Source: Bisbaumannia salifodinae (GTDB lineage: Bacteria; Pseudomonadota; Gammaproteobacteria; Pseudomonadales; Halomonadaceae). From it: a DNA stretch of 64,000 nt. The translations under genes and the position numbers were made by a program. The DNA lies in the NCBI RefSeq assembly GCF_039522585.1, contig NZ_BAAADR010000003.1. One strand, given 5' to 3'. The notes under the pieces are model-generated. The model worked only from the letters and a program-made list of their open reading frames with translations, was not told the DNA's origin and did not search any database. Below, one piece after another: positions 1 to 7,920 of the stretch (the first letter of the stretch is position 1; each line of letters starts with the position of its first letter).

Positions 1-2735
1 CGGTAACGCTCAATACCGATCCGAGCGACGACAATATACTGATCGGGAGGACGGAGTCAGGCAATGTCGCCTTTATCGCGGTGATCGTGCCGAGCGCGGA
101 TGGCACCTCCTCCGACGTCTATCTCCTGGACTACCTGCCGAAGCAGCACCTCGACGACACGGACCCGGATGATACCGTGGCGCTGGAGGGCCTCTTCGTC
201 AATGTCACCGTGGAGGATACGATCGATTTCAGTTTCGATGGCGCGCCTTCGGGGAACAACGACTTTATGGCGTTTGGTCAGGAAGGTGGGGTGGCGATCG
301 TGGTCACCGGCCGCAGCGAAGGCGAGACCGTAAACAGCAGCCAGTCCAATAACGAGCCCACCTCGCTCGCCGCCAACAGCAACAACATCAATGCCGGCGA
401 GGGGTTGGTCGTTACCTATGTCAACATGATGGACCCGGACTTCCTGGTCCCTGACCTCTCCGGGCCCGAGGCCAGCAACACGGAAAATATCCAGTTCGGC
501 TCGTTGCAGTCGGCTACGGAAGGTTCGGTGACCATCGTCAAGGTGGGTCCGGGCAATACCACCGCGACGGTGCATCTCACCGCGCTTATGACCGAGCAGG
601 AGGAGGGCACCGGCTTTATTCCGGGCATTGCCGACGACGCCGTCATCACGATTACCGCCGTCTATGTCAACGACGTGGCGGTGGCCTTTACCACCGATGC
701 CAGTGGTACCGTGGAGGTCACGGGCATCACCAACAACGACGTCATCACCTTCGAGACCGACGGCGAGCATAACCGCTTCAAGGTGGAGAATGGCGGGGAG
801 GGAAATGCCAGGTTCAATATCGGCGGCGTGGCGCTTGCCGATATCAATACGCAAAGTGATGCGGATGCCATCACCCTGGAGTTCGACGACGATGCGCCGG
901 CGGTGGCCGCCAATCCGACCGTGAAGCTCGATGACGACGCCCTGGCTGGCGGCAATCCCGGCGGGGTAGGGGACGACACGGATGCCGAGAATGTCTCGGG
1001 CACCCTCGGACATGACTTCGGTGCGGATGGCCCCGGCGGCTTCGCGTGGCTGACCAGTGGCGCCCCGGCGGGCTTCAGCTATGCGCTGAACGGCACCGAC
1101 CTGGAGATTTCCCAGGACGGCGTCGGCGTGGTGCTGACCCTGACCGTCGATGCCGATGGCAATTACACCGTCACCCAGGACGCGGCGATCAAGCACGCCG
1201 CGGGTGGTGACGAGAACAATCAGCAGTTCACCGTGGGTTACCGGGTCAGCGACGGCGACAATGATTCTGCCGATGGCTCCATCGCCATCGACGTCGATGA
1301 CGATACCCCGGAAGTCGACGCCGGCGATGCGCTGCCGGACCTCGAGGTGGACGAAAGCGACTTTGCTACCGACGACACCCAGGACTTTTCCGGGGTCTTC
1401 GCGCCGAGCTTCGGCGCCGATGGCCCGGCGGCCGGGGGCGGCCTGAGCTATGCGCTCTCGGTGACCGACGCTGCCAGCGGCCTGGTGGATACGCTGACCG
1501 GTCAGGCGGTGATGCTCGCCGAGGAGGGCGGGGATATCGTCGGCAGGAACAGCGACGACGACGAGGTGTTCCGGGTCAGCGTCGACGGGGCCGGCATGGT
1601 CACCCTCGACCAGAGCCGGGCGGTCGTTCATCCGAATCCCAACGACCACGATGAGCTGATCACGCTGGCCGAGGGCAAGATCGGGCTGACCGCCACGGCG
1701 ACGGATGCGGATGATGACAGCGCCTCACTGCTGGTGGATATCTCCACCGCGCTGGGCTTCCGTGACGACGGGCCGGTCATCTCGCCGGAGATCAAGGACA
1801 CTCCGATACTGGCGTTTATCGCGGACGCCTCGTTCAGCGACTCGGGGTTCCTCGATTATGGCGCCGACGGGGCGGGCTCCTTCGAAATCACCGACTTCAC
1901 CGTCGCCCCCGAGCTCGATCCGACCCTGGGCACGATAACCGGCAGCATCTCGGCCGATGGCATGCTGTTGACCCTGAACAGCAGCGAGTTCGGTGACTTC
2001 TTCGAGGTGGCCGTCGATGGGTCGGGCACGGGTAGCTACACGGCGAAGGTGCTGATCGACAGGCCTCTCGTCGAGGAGGCGTTGATCGAGGACACCACCA
2101 CCCCCGGCGGGCCGGTGGAGGAGATCGACCTGCCGGAGTCGCCGGCCGATCCGATCGTGACACTGGATGGCTTCCTCTTCACCGATCCGAACGACACGGC
2201 GAACCTGCGGCAGACCTACCTCGATGGCGATAAGGAGATCGGTGATCCAGACGCCGCGCTCGACGACATCAATATCAGCAACAAGGGCGCCGCACTGGCC
2301 GACAACCAGTTCGATTTCGGCGAGGGCCTGGCGCTCAACTTCATGGAAGGGGTCGCCGGCGTCAGGTTTATCGTTCAGGGCGGAACGGGCTCCCCGGGCG
2401 CCGATCTCACCCTCAAGATGGCGGGCTATAAGGATGGCAACTTCGTGAGTTTCAGTGAAGTGACCTTCACCCTTCCCAAGGGCAATGCCGTCCAGGAGGT
2501 CGAGTTCGTGCCGGAAGGTGAGGTCGATCAGATCATCCTTATCCATGACGCGACGGACAATGGCTTCCGTATCCCGGAAATCGTCGCCTTCACCTTCGCC
2601 GATATTCCGGATATCGAGGGAACGGTCACCGTCGAGGCGACGGATGGCGACGACGATGCGGTTGGCGATACCTTCGCCTTCTCTATCGACGGTAACGACG
2701 ATGGTGTGATCACCATAGAGGACAGCCTGCTCTAG
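1..2735 (+). CDS. 3' part of a large type I-secreted repeat protein (T1SS-143/DUF5801-like), start outside window
   Basis: The reading frame is open from base 3 back across the window edge, so the start is missing; 910 codons are visible. The product is extremely Asp/Gly/Thr rich. About nt 890-1310 encodes a VCBS/T1SS-143-like module (FGADGPGG, then GYRVSDGDNDSADG) and nt 1320-1780 a DUF5801-like module (FGADGPAAGGGLSYAL, ATDADDDSAS). Such modules occur in giant calcium-binding adhesins secreted by type I systems in marine and halophilic gammaproteobacteria. The visible C-terminus ends GDDDAVGDTFAFSIDGN plus 11 residues, without GGxGxDxLx nonapeptides or an obvious RTX secretion signal, which is unusual. 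No secretion genes follow. Adhesin role is inferred from the repeat family. Confidence 0.75.
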   Translation, partial: VTLNTDPSDDNILIGRTESGNVAFIAVIVPSADGTSSDVYLLDYLPKQHLDDTDPDDTVALEGLFVNVTVEDTIDFSFDGAPSGNNDFMAFGQEGGVAIVVTGRSEGETVNSSQSNNEPTSLAANSNNINAGEGLVVTYVNMMDPDFLVPDLSGPEASNTENIQFGSLQSATEGSVTIVKVGPGNTTATVHLTALMTEQEEGTGFIPGIADDAVITITAVYVNDVAVAFTTDASGTVEVTGITNNDVITFETDGEHNRFKVENGGEGNARFNIGGVALADINTQSDADAITLEFDDDAPAVAANPTVKLDDDALAGGNPGGVGDDTDAENVSGTLGHDFGADGPGGFAWLTSGAPAGFSYALNGTDLEISQDGVGVVLTLTVDADGNYTVTQDAAIKHAAGGDENNQQFTVGYRVSDGDNDSADGSIAIDVDDDTPEVDAGDALPDLEVDESDFATDDTQDFSGVFAPSFGADGPAAGGGLSYALSVTDAASGLVDTLTGQAVMLAEEGGDIVGRNSDDDEVFRVSVDGAGMVTLDQSRAVVHPNPNDHDELITLAEGKIGLTATATDADDDSASLLVDISTALGFRDDGPVISPEIKDTPILAFIADASFSDSGFLDYGADGAGSFEITDFTVAPELDPTLGTITGSISADGMLLTLNSSEFGDFFEVAVDGSGTGSYTAKVLIDRPLVEEALIEDTTTPGGPVEEIDLPESPADPIVTLDGFLFTDPNDTANLRQTYLDGDKEIGDPDAALDDINISNKGAALADNQFDFGEGLALNFMEGVAGVRFIVQGGTGSPGADLTLKMAGYKDGNFVSFSEVTFTLPKGNAVQEVEFVPEGEVDQIILIHDATDNGFRIPEIVAFTFADIPDIEGTVTVEATDGDDDAVGDTFAFSIDGNDDGVITIEDSLL

Positions 2736-2771
2736 GTCGGACCTCTCGGTCGATCCATGACTCCACCTGGT

Positions 2772-2802
2772 CGGGCCGACCCGCATGTCGCGGGCCGGCC
2801 CG
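2772..2802 (+). terminator. Probable terminator of the repeat-protein gene
   Basis: A 13-bp stem with one mismatch (CGGGCCGACCCGC paired with GCGGGCCGGCCCG) and a 5-nt loop lies 37 bp after the stop codon and is followed by TTGTATT, a weak T-tract. The rest of 2736-3093 holds no gene I can support, only the promoter region of the next gene. Confidence 0.6.
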
Positions 2803-3013
2803 TTGTATTGTGCGTCAGACTGGCGCTGCCCGGCCTGTCGGTTGCTCGGTATCGGTACCTGCAAGCCGAAGTAGTCAGCCGCGGTCGTCGCGTTTGAGGT
2901 ATCCCCTGGCGCGGAGGACGCCTTCTACGTATGAGTGGCCGGTGATACCGGCGGTGTGGCCATGTCCTCTGCTATCACTGATCTTGAGAAGAGTGACTTG
3001 TGGTATTCAAAAA

Positions 3014-3028
3014 TGCTATAAATTTATA
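3014..3028 (+). promoter_or_regulatory. Extended -10 promoter overlapped by a perfect AT palindrome upstream of the persulfide dioxygenase
   Basis: TGCTATAAA gives an extended -10 (TG at 3014-3015, TATAAA at 3017-3022). The same bases are part of a perfect 12-bp palindrome TATAAATTTATA at 3017-3028, and a second TATAAT sits at 3025-3030. The element is 66 bp upstream of the start codon in a strikingly AT-rich island. Sulfide/persulfide dioxygenase operons are often repressed by ArsR-family BigR/SqrR regulators binding AT-rich palindromes over the promoter. No regulator gene is visible nearby, so that assignment is inference. Confidence 0.45.
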
Positions 3029-3093
3029 ATATTTTTGTCGGTATGCTGCACCCATATTGCGAAAGTGCGACCCAGTGAGTGGAGGTGACAGCA

Positions 3094-3969
3094 ATGTCCG
3101 TACCCCAACCCGTCGTGACGCCGTTTTTCGACGAGCCCACCAACACCTTCAGCTATGTGGTGCGGGACCCTGACGGCCCGGCCTGCGCCATTATCGACTC
3201 GGTGCTCGACTTCGACTATGCCGCCGGTCGCACCGAGGTGCGCTCCGCCAACGAGATCGTCGACTTCGTGCGGGCGCGCGGCCTCACCGTCGAGTGGATC
3301 CTCGAGACCCATGTGCATGCCGATCACCTCTCCGCGGCGCCCTATCTGCTGGAGGCCCTGGGTGGCCAGACCGGCATCGGCGCGCGGATTACCGAGGTAC
3401 AGGAGATCTTCGGCAAGGCCTTCAACGCCGGCAGCGAGTTCGCCCGCGACGGGAGCCAGTTCGACCGCCTCTTCGAGGAGGGCGACACCTTCGCCATTGG
3501 CCATCTCGAGGGGCGGGTCCTGCATACCCCGGGGCATACCCCGGCCTGTCTCACCTATGTGATCGGCGATGCCGCCTTCGTCGGCGATACCCTATTCATG
3601 CCCGATTACGGCACCGCCCGCTGCGACTTTCCCGGCGGCGATGCGCGTACCCTCTATCGCTCCATTCAGAAGGTCCTGGCGCTGCCCGACGAGACCCGCC
3701 TCTTCCTTTGCCATGACTACAAGGCGCCGGGCCGCGAGACCTATCAGCACCAGACCACGGTGGCCGAGCAACGCGCCCATAACGTCCATGTGCATGAGGG
3801 CATCGGCGAGGAGGCGTTCGTGCGCCTGCGTACCGAGCGCGATGCCAGCCTGGGCATGCCGCGGCTGATCATCCCCTCGGTGCAGGTCAATATGCGCGCC
3901 GGCGAACTGCCCCCCGCCGAGGACAATGGGCAGGTCTACCTCAAGGTGCCGATCAACCGTTTCCGATAA
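3094..3969 (+). CDS. MBL-fold persulfide dioxygenase-like hydrolase (Blh/ETHE1 family)
   Basis: A 291-residue metallo-beta-lactamase-fold protein. HVHADH at residues 73-78 is the HxHxDH metal motif; HTPGHTPAC, the GDTLF...DFPGGDA segment and the HDY metal ligand follow, all typical of ETHE1-like persulfide dioxygenases that oxidise glutathione persulfide to sulfite. The start at 3094 has GGAGG nine bases upstream; an in-frame GTG at 3079 lies before that ribosome site and is rejected. The two following YeeE/YedE-type membrane genes, 21 bp downstream, make a probable sulfur/sulfide-handling operon. Beta-lactamase-like hydrolase Blh is the common name in plant-associated bacteria. Confidence 0.85.
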   Translation: MSVPQPVVTPFFDEPTNTFSYVVRDPDGPACAIIDSVLDFDYAAGRTEVRSANEIVDFVRARGLTVEWILETHVHADHLSAAPYLLEALGGQTGIGARITEVQEIFGKAFNAGSEFARDGSQFDRLFEEGDTFAIGHLEGRVLHTPGHTPACLTYVIGDAAFVGDTLFMPDYGTARCDFPGGDARTLYRSIQKVLALPDETRLFLCHDYKAPGRETYQHQTTVAEQRAHNVHVHEGIGEEAFVRLRTERDASLGMPRLIIPSVQVNMRAGELPPAEDNGQVYLKVPINRFR

Positions 3970-3990
3970 GCGATAAGGAGGAGCGATAAC

Positions 3991-4467
3991 GTGGATTGGA
4001 GCGCAAGCCTGCATGGGCTGGTGGGGGGCATCTTGATTGGCCTCTCCGCCACCTGGTTGATGGGCAGCCTGGGGCGAATCGCCGGCATCAGCGGCATTCT
4101 CTCCGGCCTGGTCTTCGAGCGTCCCAAGGGAGACAGCGCCTGGCGGCTGACCTTCCTGCTGGGCCTGATCAGCGGCCCGCTGCTGGTGATGGCACTCGGC
4201 GGTGGCCTGGGTAATGTGGTGGGGGAGGCCGGCGTGGATGCCACGGGCGCGGTCATCGGTGCCCCTGCCGGGGGCGTCGGCCTGATGATCGTCGCCGGCC
4301 TGTTGGTGGGGCTGGGGACCGGGATCGGCAGCGGCTGCACCAGTGGCCATGGGGTCTGCGGCCTATCGCGGCTCTCTGCGCGTTCGCTGGTGGCGACCCT
4401 GACTTTCCTGGTGATGGCCATGGTCACTGTCTATGGGGTGCGACATGTCGTGGGAGGTGGCGCATGA
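3991..4467 (+). CDS. YeeE/YedE family inner-membrane protein, N-terminal half type
   Basis: A 158-residue, strongly hydrophobic protein with about four predicted membrane segments. It carries the family motif G-x-G-C-T-S-G-H (GSGCTSGHGVCGLSRLS) near residues 112-128; in the YeeE/TsuA family the conserved Cys takes part in thiosulfate or sulfur-compound uptake. It starts with GTG preceded by AAGGAGGAG. It overlaps the next gene by 4 bp (ATGA), so the two are translationally coupled and probably form one transporter split into two polypeptides. The link to persulfide oxidation is inferred from its place after the dioxygenase gene. Confidence 0.85.
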   Translation: MDWSASLHGLVGGILIGLSATWLMGSLGRIAGISGILSGLVFERPKGDSAWRLTFLLGLISGPLLVMALGGGLGNVVGEAGVDATGAVIGAPAGGVGLMIVAGLLVGLGTGIGSGCTSGHGVCGLSRLSARSLVATLTFLVMAMVTVYGVRHVVGGGA

Positions 4468-4868
4468 AGGCGCTGATGGGCTATCTCGCCGGGCTGTTGT
4501 TCGGCCTGGGCCTGGCCATCTCCGGCATGACCGACCCGGCCCGGGTGCTGGGCTTCCTGGATATCGCCGGGGCCTGGGATCCGACCCTGATGTTCGTGCT
4601 GGGCGGTGCCGTGCTTACTACCTTTATCGGCTACCGGCTGGTGTGGCGTCGCGGGGCACCGCTGGTGGGTAATGCCTTCCGGCTGCCCACCCGCCAGGAC
4701 ATCGATGCCCGGCTGATCGCCGGCTCGGCGCTGTTCGGTATCGGCTGGGGGCTCTCCGGCTACTGCCCGGGGCCCGCCTTCGCCTCCCTCGGCGGCCTGA
4801 CCACGCCCCTGGCGGCCATGCTGCTGGCCATGCTGGCGGGGTGGTTCCTGGCCCGGCGACTGGCGTAG
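4464..4868 (+). CDS. YeeE/YedE family (DUF6691) inner-membrane protein, second half
   Basis: A 134-residue membrane protein with the SGMTDPARVLGFLDI signature of DUF6691/YedE-like proteins near residues 20-35 and a GYCPGPA motif near residue 97, where the Cys is conserved. The upstream partner ends inside its start codon (ATGA overlap). Pairs of such half-size proteins downstream of Blh/persulfide dioxygenase are common in proteobacteria and are thought to move sulfur-containing ions. The exact substrate cannot be read from the sequence. Confidence 0.85.
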   Translation: MKALMGYLAGLLFGLGLAISGMTDPARVLGFLDIAGAWDPTLMFVLGGAVLTTFIGYRLVWRRGAPLVGNAFRLPTRQDIDARLIAGSALFGIGWGLSGYCPGPAFASLGGLTTPLAAMLLAMLAGWFLARRLA

Positions 4869-4876
4869 GCCAAAAA

Positions 4877-4902
4877 CGCCTCCGTGATCGTGGCCGGAGG
4901 CG
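4877..4902 (-). terminator. Rho-independent terminator of dsbG
   Basis: An 8-bp stem (CGCCTCCG/CGGAGGCG) with a 10-nt loop. Read on the minus strand it is followed by a T-tract (GTTTTTGG), so it terminates the minus-strand gene; it may also work for the convergent plus-strand operon. Confidence 0.7.
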
Positions 4903-4921
4903 CCCGTCGAACTTATCCGAG

Positions 4922-5677
4922 CTACTCCGGCCGTGGTGAGCCCATCACCCGGTCCAGCGCGTCCTCGGCCGGCAGGCCCTGGGCCAGTTCCACCAGCTCG
5001 CCCTGGCGGTAGAGGATGCCGGGGGTGGCCATGATGCCCAGGCCATGCATCAGTTGCTGATTCTCGTAGAGCGCCTCTTCCAGGTCCCGGGGCAGTCGCT
5101 CCAGGGGGGCGATCTCGCCACCGGCCTGATGGTCGGCCAGGGCGGCGCCGGGGTCGCCGCTGGCCAGCAGGGCGATCGCCTCCCGCGGGCTCTGGCTGCT
5201 CAATACCCCCACCATGATATGGCGCAGCTGCACCTCGCCGGCCTCGATCCAGGGGCGGGTCTGCTCCCAGAAGGCCTTGCAGTAGGGACAGCGGGTGTCG
5301 GTAAAGGTATAGACGATGCGCTCGGCGTCGTCGCTGCCGTCGGCGATCCAGGTGCTGGCCTCGAGCTCCGCCCAGGTCTGGGCGTCCTGGGGCGCCCGCA
5401 CCAGTCGCTCCAGGGGCTCGGCATTCAGGTCGTTGCCCTCGCCGTCCTGCAGGGTGCCGACGATCACATGCTCGCCGTCCGCCAGCAGGTAGGCGGCGAA
5501 CTCCCGCCCCTGGTAGCTGCCGGCATAACCGGTGAGGCCGCCGGGCGCGTCGAAGCTGCCGTGGATGGTCAGCCCCTGGCGTTCCAGGGCGGCGATGGGG
5601 GCGGGCAGGGCATCGGCTCCGGCGGCCAGGCTGGTGGTGACCAGGGTGGCGCCGAGTAGCAGGGCTCGGGGGAACAT
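4922..5677 (-). CDS. dsbG: Thiol:disulfide interchange protein DsbG
   Basis: A 251-residue periplasmic protein with a Sec signal peptide (about residues 1-20, ending near LAAGADA). An N-terminal dimerisation-like domain precedes a thioredoxin fold with CPYC at residues 130-133. CPYC is the active site of DsbG, whereas DsbC has CGYC. The cis-proline loop appears as ATPG near residue 220. DsbG reduces sulfenylated cysteines and isomerises disulfides in the periplasm, kept reduced by DsbD. The start was placed at the ATG just before the signal peptide; the longer open frame upstream overlaps nrdR. It is divergent from nrdR. DsbC is the main alternative. Confidence 0.8.
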   Translation of the reverse strand: MFPRALLLGATLVTTSLAAGADALPAPIAALERQGLTIHGSFDAPGGLTGYAGSYQGREFAAYLLADGEHVIVGTLQDGEGNDLNAEPLERLVRAPQDAQTWAELEASTWIADGSDDAERIVYTFTDTRCPYCKAFWEQTRPWIEAGEVQLRHIMVGVLSSQSPREAIALLASGDPGAALADHQAGGEIAPLERLPRDLEEALYENQQLMHGLGIMATPGILYRQGELVELAQGLPAEDALDRVMGSPRPE

Positions 5678-5768
5678 GGTGACTCCGGGGGCGGGTGGCT
5701 GGGCGCGGTATCGGCGAATCGCTACAATAGGACGCAACCCAGCCCATAGTAAATCCCGGAACCCAGCC

Positions 5769-6245
5769 ATGCATTGTCCCTTCTGCGGTGCCCATGACAC
5801 CAAGGTCACCGACTCCCGCCTGGTGGTGGAGGGCGACCAGGTGCGTCGCCGCCGCCAGTGCGCGGCCTGTGGCGAGCGCTTCACCACCTACGAGACCGCC
5901 GAGCTGGTGATGCCCCGGGTGATCAAGACGGACGGCTCCCGGGAGAGTTTCGACGAGACCAAGCTGCGTGCCGGCATGCTGCGGGCGCTGGAGAAACGCC
6001 CGGTCAGCGCCGAATCCATGGAGGCCGCCGTGGAGCGTATCCGCCAGCGGCTGCGTGCCCGCGGCGAGCGGGAGATCCAGGCCCGGGATATCGGCGAGGA
6101 GGTGATGCAGGCCCTCAAGCGCCTCGATCAGGTGGCCTATATCCGCTTCGCCTCCGTCTACCGCCGCTTCCAGGATCTCGATGAGTTCCGCGCCGAGATC
6201 GATCGCCTGGCCCAGGAACCGCACTTCCCGCCCCACGACGACTGA
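5769..6245 (+). CDS. nrdR: Transcriptional repressor NrdR
   Basis: A 158-residue protein with an N-terminal zinc ribbon (CPFC at 3-6 and CAAC near 31-34) and an ATP-cone domain, both diagnostic of NrdR. It binds ATP/dATP and NrdR boxes to repress ribonucleotide reductase genes. It starts with MHCPFCG, the usual N-terminus, which fixes the start at 5769. It is followed after 17 bp by ribD, the normal order in gammaproteobacteria. A candidate -10 (TACAAT at 5723-5728) lies in the 91-bp divergent region shared with dsbG. Confidence 0.95.
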   Translation: MHCPFCGAHDTKVTDSRLVVEGDQVRRRRQCAACGERFTTYETAELVMPRVIKTDGSRESFDETKLRAGMLRALEKRPVSAESMEAAVERIRQRLRARGEREIQARDIGEEVMQALKRLDQVAYIRFASVYRRFQDLDEFRAEIDRLAQEPHFPPHDD

Positions 6246-6262
6246 GTTTCCCAAGGAGTCTC

Positions 6263-7393
6263 ATGACGACGCCGACCCCCGAGCAGTGGATGGCTCGCGC
6301 CCTGACCCTGGCGCGTCGCGGCCGCTACACCACCCACCCCAATCCCCGCGTCGGCTGCGTGCTGGTCAAGGCGCAGCGTCGGGTGGGGGAGGGGTTCCAC
6401 GCGCGCGCCGGTGAGCCCCATGCCGAGATCCTGGCATTGCGGGAGGCCGGCGAGGCGGCCCGGGGTGCCACCGCCTATGTGACCCTGGAGCCCTGCGCCC
6501 ATCAGGGGCGTACCGGACCCTGCGCCCGGGCCCTGGTCGATGCGGGGGTCGCCCGGGTGGTGGCCGCCATGCAGGACCCCAACCCCCGGGTGGCCGGCCA
6601 GGGCTTCGCCATCCTGCGCGAGGCGGGCATCGAGGTGGCGTGTGGCGTGCTGGAGGCCGAGGCTCGGGCCCTGAATCCGGGGTTTATCCTGCGCATGAGC
6701 GAGGGGCGGCCCCATGTGCGCCTCAAGATGGCCATGAGCCTGGACGGGCGCACCGCCATGCGCTCCGGGGAGTCCCAATGGATCACCGGCCCCCAGGCGA
6801 GGTCCGCGGTGCAGCGGCTGCGCGCCCAGTCCAGCGCGGTGATGACCGGGGTGGAGTCGATCATCTTCGATAACTCCCGGCTGACGGTGCGCGCCGACCA
6901 GTTGGGGCTCGAGGACGCCGAAACGATTGCCGAGCGCCAGCCATTGCGGGTGGTGGTGGATTCCCGGCTGCGTCTGCCCGAGGCGGCGGCCTGCCTGCGT
7001 GAGCCGGGACGGACCCTGGTGGCCACCTGCAGCGAGGATGCCGAGCGGCGTGAGCGGCTGGAAGCCGTCGGCGCCGAGGTGCTGGTGTTGCCGGCGGGGG
7101 AGGGCGGCCGGGTCGATCTGGCGGCCCTGCTGCGTCACCTGGCCGCCGCCGAGGAGGTCAACGAGGTACTATTGGAGACCGGCGCCACCCTGGCCGGGGC
7201 CATGCTCGATGCCGAGCTGGTGGATGAGTTGCAGCTCTTTATGGCGCCGACCCTGCTGGGCGGCGAGGCGCGGCCCCTGTTCCAGCTGCCGGGCCTGGAG
7301 CGCATGGCCCAGCAGCGCCCCCTGGAGATCCTCGATATCCGCGCCATCGGCAAGGATTGGCGAATTACCGCCCGGCCCAAGGCGGCCTCCTGA
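6263..7393 (+). CDS. ribD: Bifunctional diaminohydroxyphosphoribosylaminopyrimidine deaminase / 5-amino-6-(5-phosphoribosylamino)uracil reductase
   Basis: A 376-residue two-domain enzyme carrying out the second and third steps of riboflavin synthesis. The N-terminal cytidine-deaminase-like domain has the zinc motif HAE (near residue 53) with PCAHQGRTGPC (near residues 77-87). The C-terminal reductase domain begins around residue 150 (RLKMAMSLDGRTAM) and contains LLETGATLAGAML. The start has AAGGAGT seven bases upstream. It lies in the nrdR-rib-nusB cluster, but the next rib gene is 527 bp away across a repeat block, so read-through from ribD to ribBA may be reduced. Confidence 0.95.
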   Translation: MTTPTPEQWMARALTLARRGRYTTHPNPRVGCVLVKAQRRVGEGFHARAGEPHAEILALREAGEAARGATAYVTLEPCAHQGRTGPCARALVDAGVARVVAAMQDPNPRVAGQGFAILREAGIEVACGVLEAEARALNPGFILRMSEGRPHVRLKMAMSLDGRTAMRSGESQWITGPQARSAVQRLRAQSSAVMTGVESIIFDNSRLTVRADQLGLEDAETIAERQPLRVVVDSRLRLPEAAACLREPGRTLVATCSEDAERRERLEAVGAEVLVLPAGEGGRVDLAALLRHLAAAEEVNEVLLETGATLAGAMLDAELVDELQLFMAPTLLGGEARPLFQLPGLERMAQQRPLEILDIRAIGKDWRITARPKAAS

Positions 7394-7394
7394 A

Positions 7395-7546
7395 GTGTAG
7401 GGCCGCGGCCAAAGCCAGCTCCCACTGGGTAGGGGGCTAAAGCCAGCTCCCGCGGTGTGGGCCGTCACCGGGGTGGCAGGAGCCTGCTTCAGCAGCGGTC
7501 CGACGTCTCGGCGATAGGAAAATCGCCGGCTAAAGCCAGCTCCCAC
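7395..7546. repeat. REP-like palindromic cluster (four units)
   Basis: Three units with the core AAAGCCAGCTCCCRC lie on this strand at 7411-7425, 7439-7452 and 7532-7546. One unit in opposite orientation (GGCAGGAGCCTGCTTCAGC) lies at 7475-7493. A GCGAT/ATCGC hairpin lies at 7511-7526. These match the general form of extragenic palindromes of Pseudomonas and Halomonas. No ORF here looks like a gene. Confidence 0.75.
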
Positions 7547-7554
7547 AATCCAGG

Positions 7555-7820
7555 AGAGCCCGTGAGCGCCAAGGGCGCTTTGGCACGGGGCCCTCAGGTT
7601 AGCGACGGTCGGCCTTGGACTAGCGCCTGGCGTTCGACCCGAGCGAGCCCCTGAGCGCCAAGGGCGCTTTGGCGGCAGGCTGACTAGGTCGCGGACGGGT
7701 CGGCCTTGGACTAGCGCCTGGCGTTCGACCCGAGCGAGCCCCTGAGCGCCAAGGGCGCTTTGGCGGCAGGCTGACTAGGTCGCGGACGGGTCGGCCTTGG
7801 ACTAGCGCCTGGCGTTCGAC
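7555..7820. repeat. 91-bp tandem repeat array in the ribD-ribBA gap
   Basis: Two near-identical 91-bp units (7608-7698 and 7699-7789) are flanked by a partial degenerate left copy (7555-7607) and a 31-bp partial right copy (7790-7820). Each unit contains AGCGCCAAGGGCGCT, a palindrome with a 3-nt loop that can also pair as GCCAA/TTGGC. Exact conservation between units indicates recent expansion. The remaining bases up to 7920 hold only the leader of ribBA. Confidence 0.9.
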
Positions 7821-7920
7821 CAAGGTACCCTGAGCGCCGACCCGATGCGGGCGTTGGTGTTTGGCAACGCGATCGTCGCCTGGTGGCGACGCCCGGCATA
7901 CCTAGATATTCGGAGATCCC

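Noticed and set aside
7555..7820. CRISPR array
   Set aside because: The 91-bp units are contiguous tandem copies without unique spacers; the 150-bp array at 35574-35990 is likewise a duplicated gene tail. No cas gene is present.
7394..7920. FMN riboswitch upstream of ribBA
   Set aside because: The conserved RFN blocks (such as GGGCGGGGTGAAATTCCC and ACCGGCGGT) are not present; the region is made of repeats.
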